From Anaerolineae bacterium (lineage in GTDB: Bacteria; Chloroflexota; Anaerolineae; J102), in contig JALSPL010000533.1 in NCBI GenBank assembly GCA_026985975.1, positions 1 to 6,724 on the forward strand: a stretch of DNA of 6,724 nucleotides. The letters run 5' to 3'. This document shows positions 6,684 through 6,724 of the stretch, one piece after another; positions within the stretch are counted from its first letter, which is position 1, and every line of letters begins with the position of its first letter. The position numbers and the translations under genes were made by a program. The notes beneath the pieces were generated by a model. The model saw only the letters and a program-made list of their open reading frames with translations, was not told the origin of the DNA and ran no database searches.

Positions 6684-6724
6684 ATGAAGGATAAAATGGC
6701 AAACTCATTATTGGATGACATGCT
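6684..6724 (+). CDS. Possible start of a divergent gene, cut by the window edge
   Basis: A plus-strand frame opens at ATG 6684 and has a second in-frame ATG at 6696; it stays open to the end of the window. AAGGA at 6687-6691 lies 4 nt before ATG 6696, so the product would begin MANSLLDDM. Only about ten residues are visible, too few to name a family. A TCTAAT sequence at 6665-6670 could be a -10 box for it, but no good -35 is paired with it. If real, the gene is divergent from the antitoxin and shares a crowded control region of under 90 nt. It could equally be a chance open frame. Confidence 0.35.
   Translation, partial: MKDKMANSLLDDM

Noticed and set aside
6610..6708. Longer antitoxin start at 6708 on the minus strand
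   Set aside because: The extension covers the promoter, operator-like repeat and SD of the shorter gene, and AbrB-type antitoxins normally begin just before the swapped-hairpin domain.

Overview
The window looks like bacterial chromosomal DNA with tightly packed, mostly co-directional genes. Its six-gene plus-strand run is GC-rich for most of its length, and several starts overlap the preceding stop. The gene mix fits an environmental, sugar-scavenging bacterium, plausibly a Chloroflexota (Anaerolineae/Caldilineae-like) genome: CUT1-type sugar ABC permeases, an NAD-dependent GH4 alpha-galactosidase, a GH114-like TIM-barrel protein, a DUF2723 membrane glycosyltransferase, a PfkB kinase and a VapBC-type pair. 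This taxonomic guess is inference, because there is no rRNA or other phylogenetic marker here.

Positions 1-5954 appear to be one plus-strand operon already in progress at the left edge. It begins with the 3' end of a MalF/UgpA-type permease, then a complete MalG/UgpE-type permease and a MelA-like GH4 alpha-galactosidase. A secreted or lipid-anchored GH114-like protein, a DUF2723/GT117-like polytopic membrane protein and a PfkB-family sugar kinase follow. Spacing is 2 nt between the permeases, 28 nt before the GH4 gene and 1 nt before the GH114-like gene. The last two junctions are ATGA stop/start overlaps, so translational coupling is likely. The solute-binding protein gene and most of the first permease probably lie to the left. 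No ABC ATPase gene is visible.

A plausible reading is that an alpha-galactoside or amino-sugar oligosaccharide is processed outside the cell, imported, cleaved in the cytoplasm by the NAD/Mn-dependent GH4 enzyme, and a product is phosphorylated by the PfkB kinase. The DUF2723 protein would instead transfer sugar at the membrane, so the operon may combine glycan turnover with envelope glycan or glycoprotein modification. This combined role is a hypothesis.

Positions 5951-6678 hold a minus-strand type II toxin-antitoxin module. The AbrB-fold antitoxin is followed by a PIN-domain toxin through an ATGA overlap, and both are driven by a good sigma70-like promoter with an abutting inverted repeat. 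The toxin and kinase genes converge and their stop codons overlap by 4 nt. At the right edge a short plus-strand open frame with an SD-like AAGGA may be the start of a divergent gene. No RNA genes, CRISPR arrays, insertion sequences or convincing terminators were seen.
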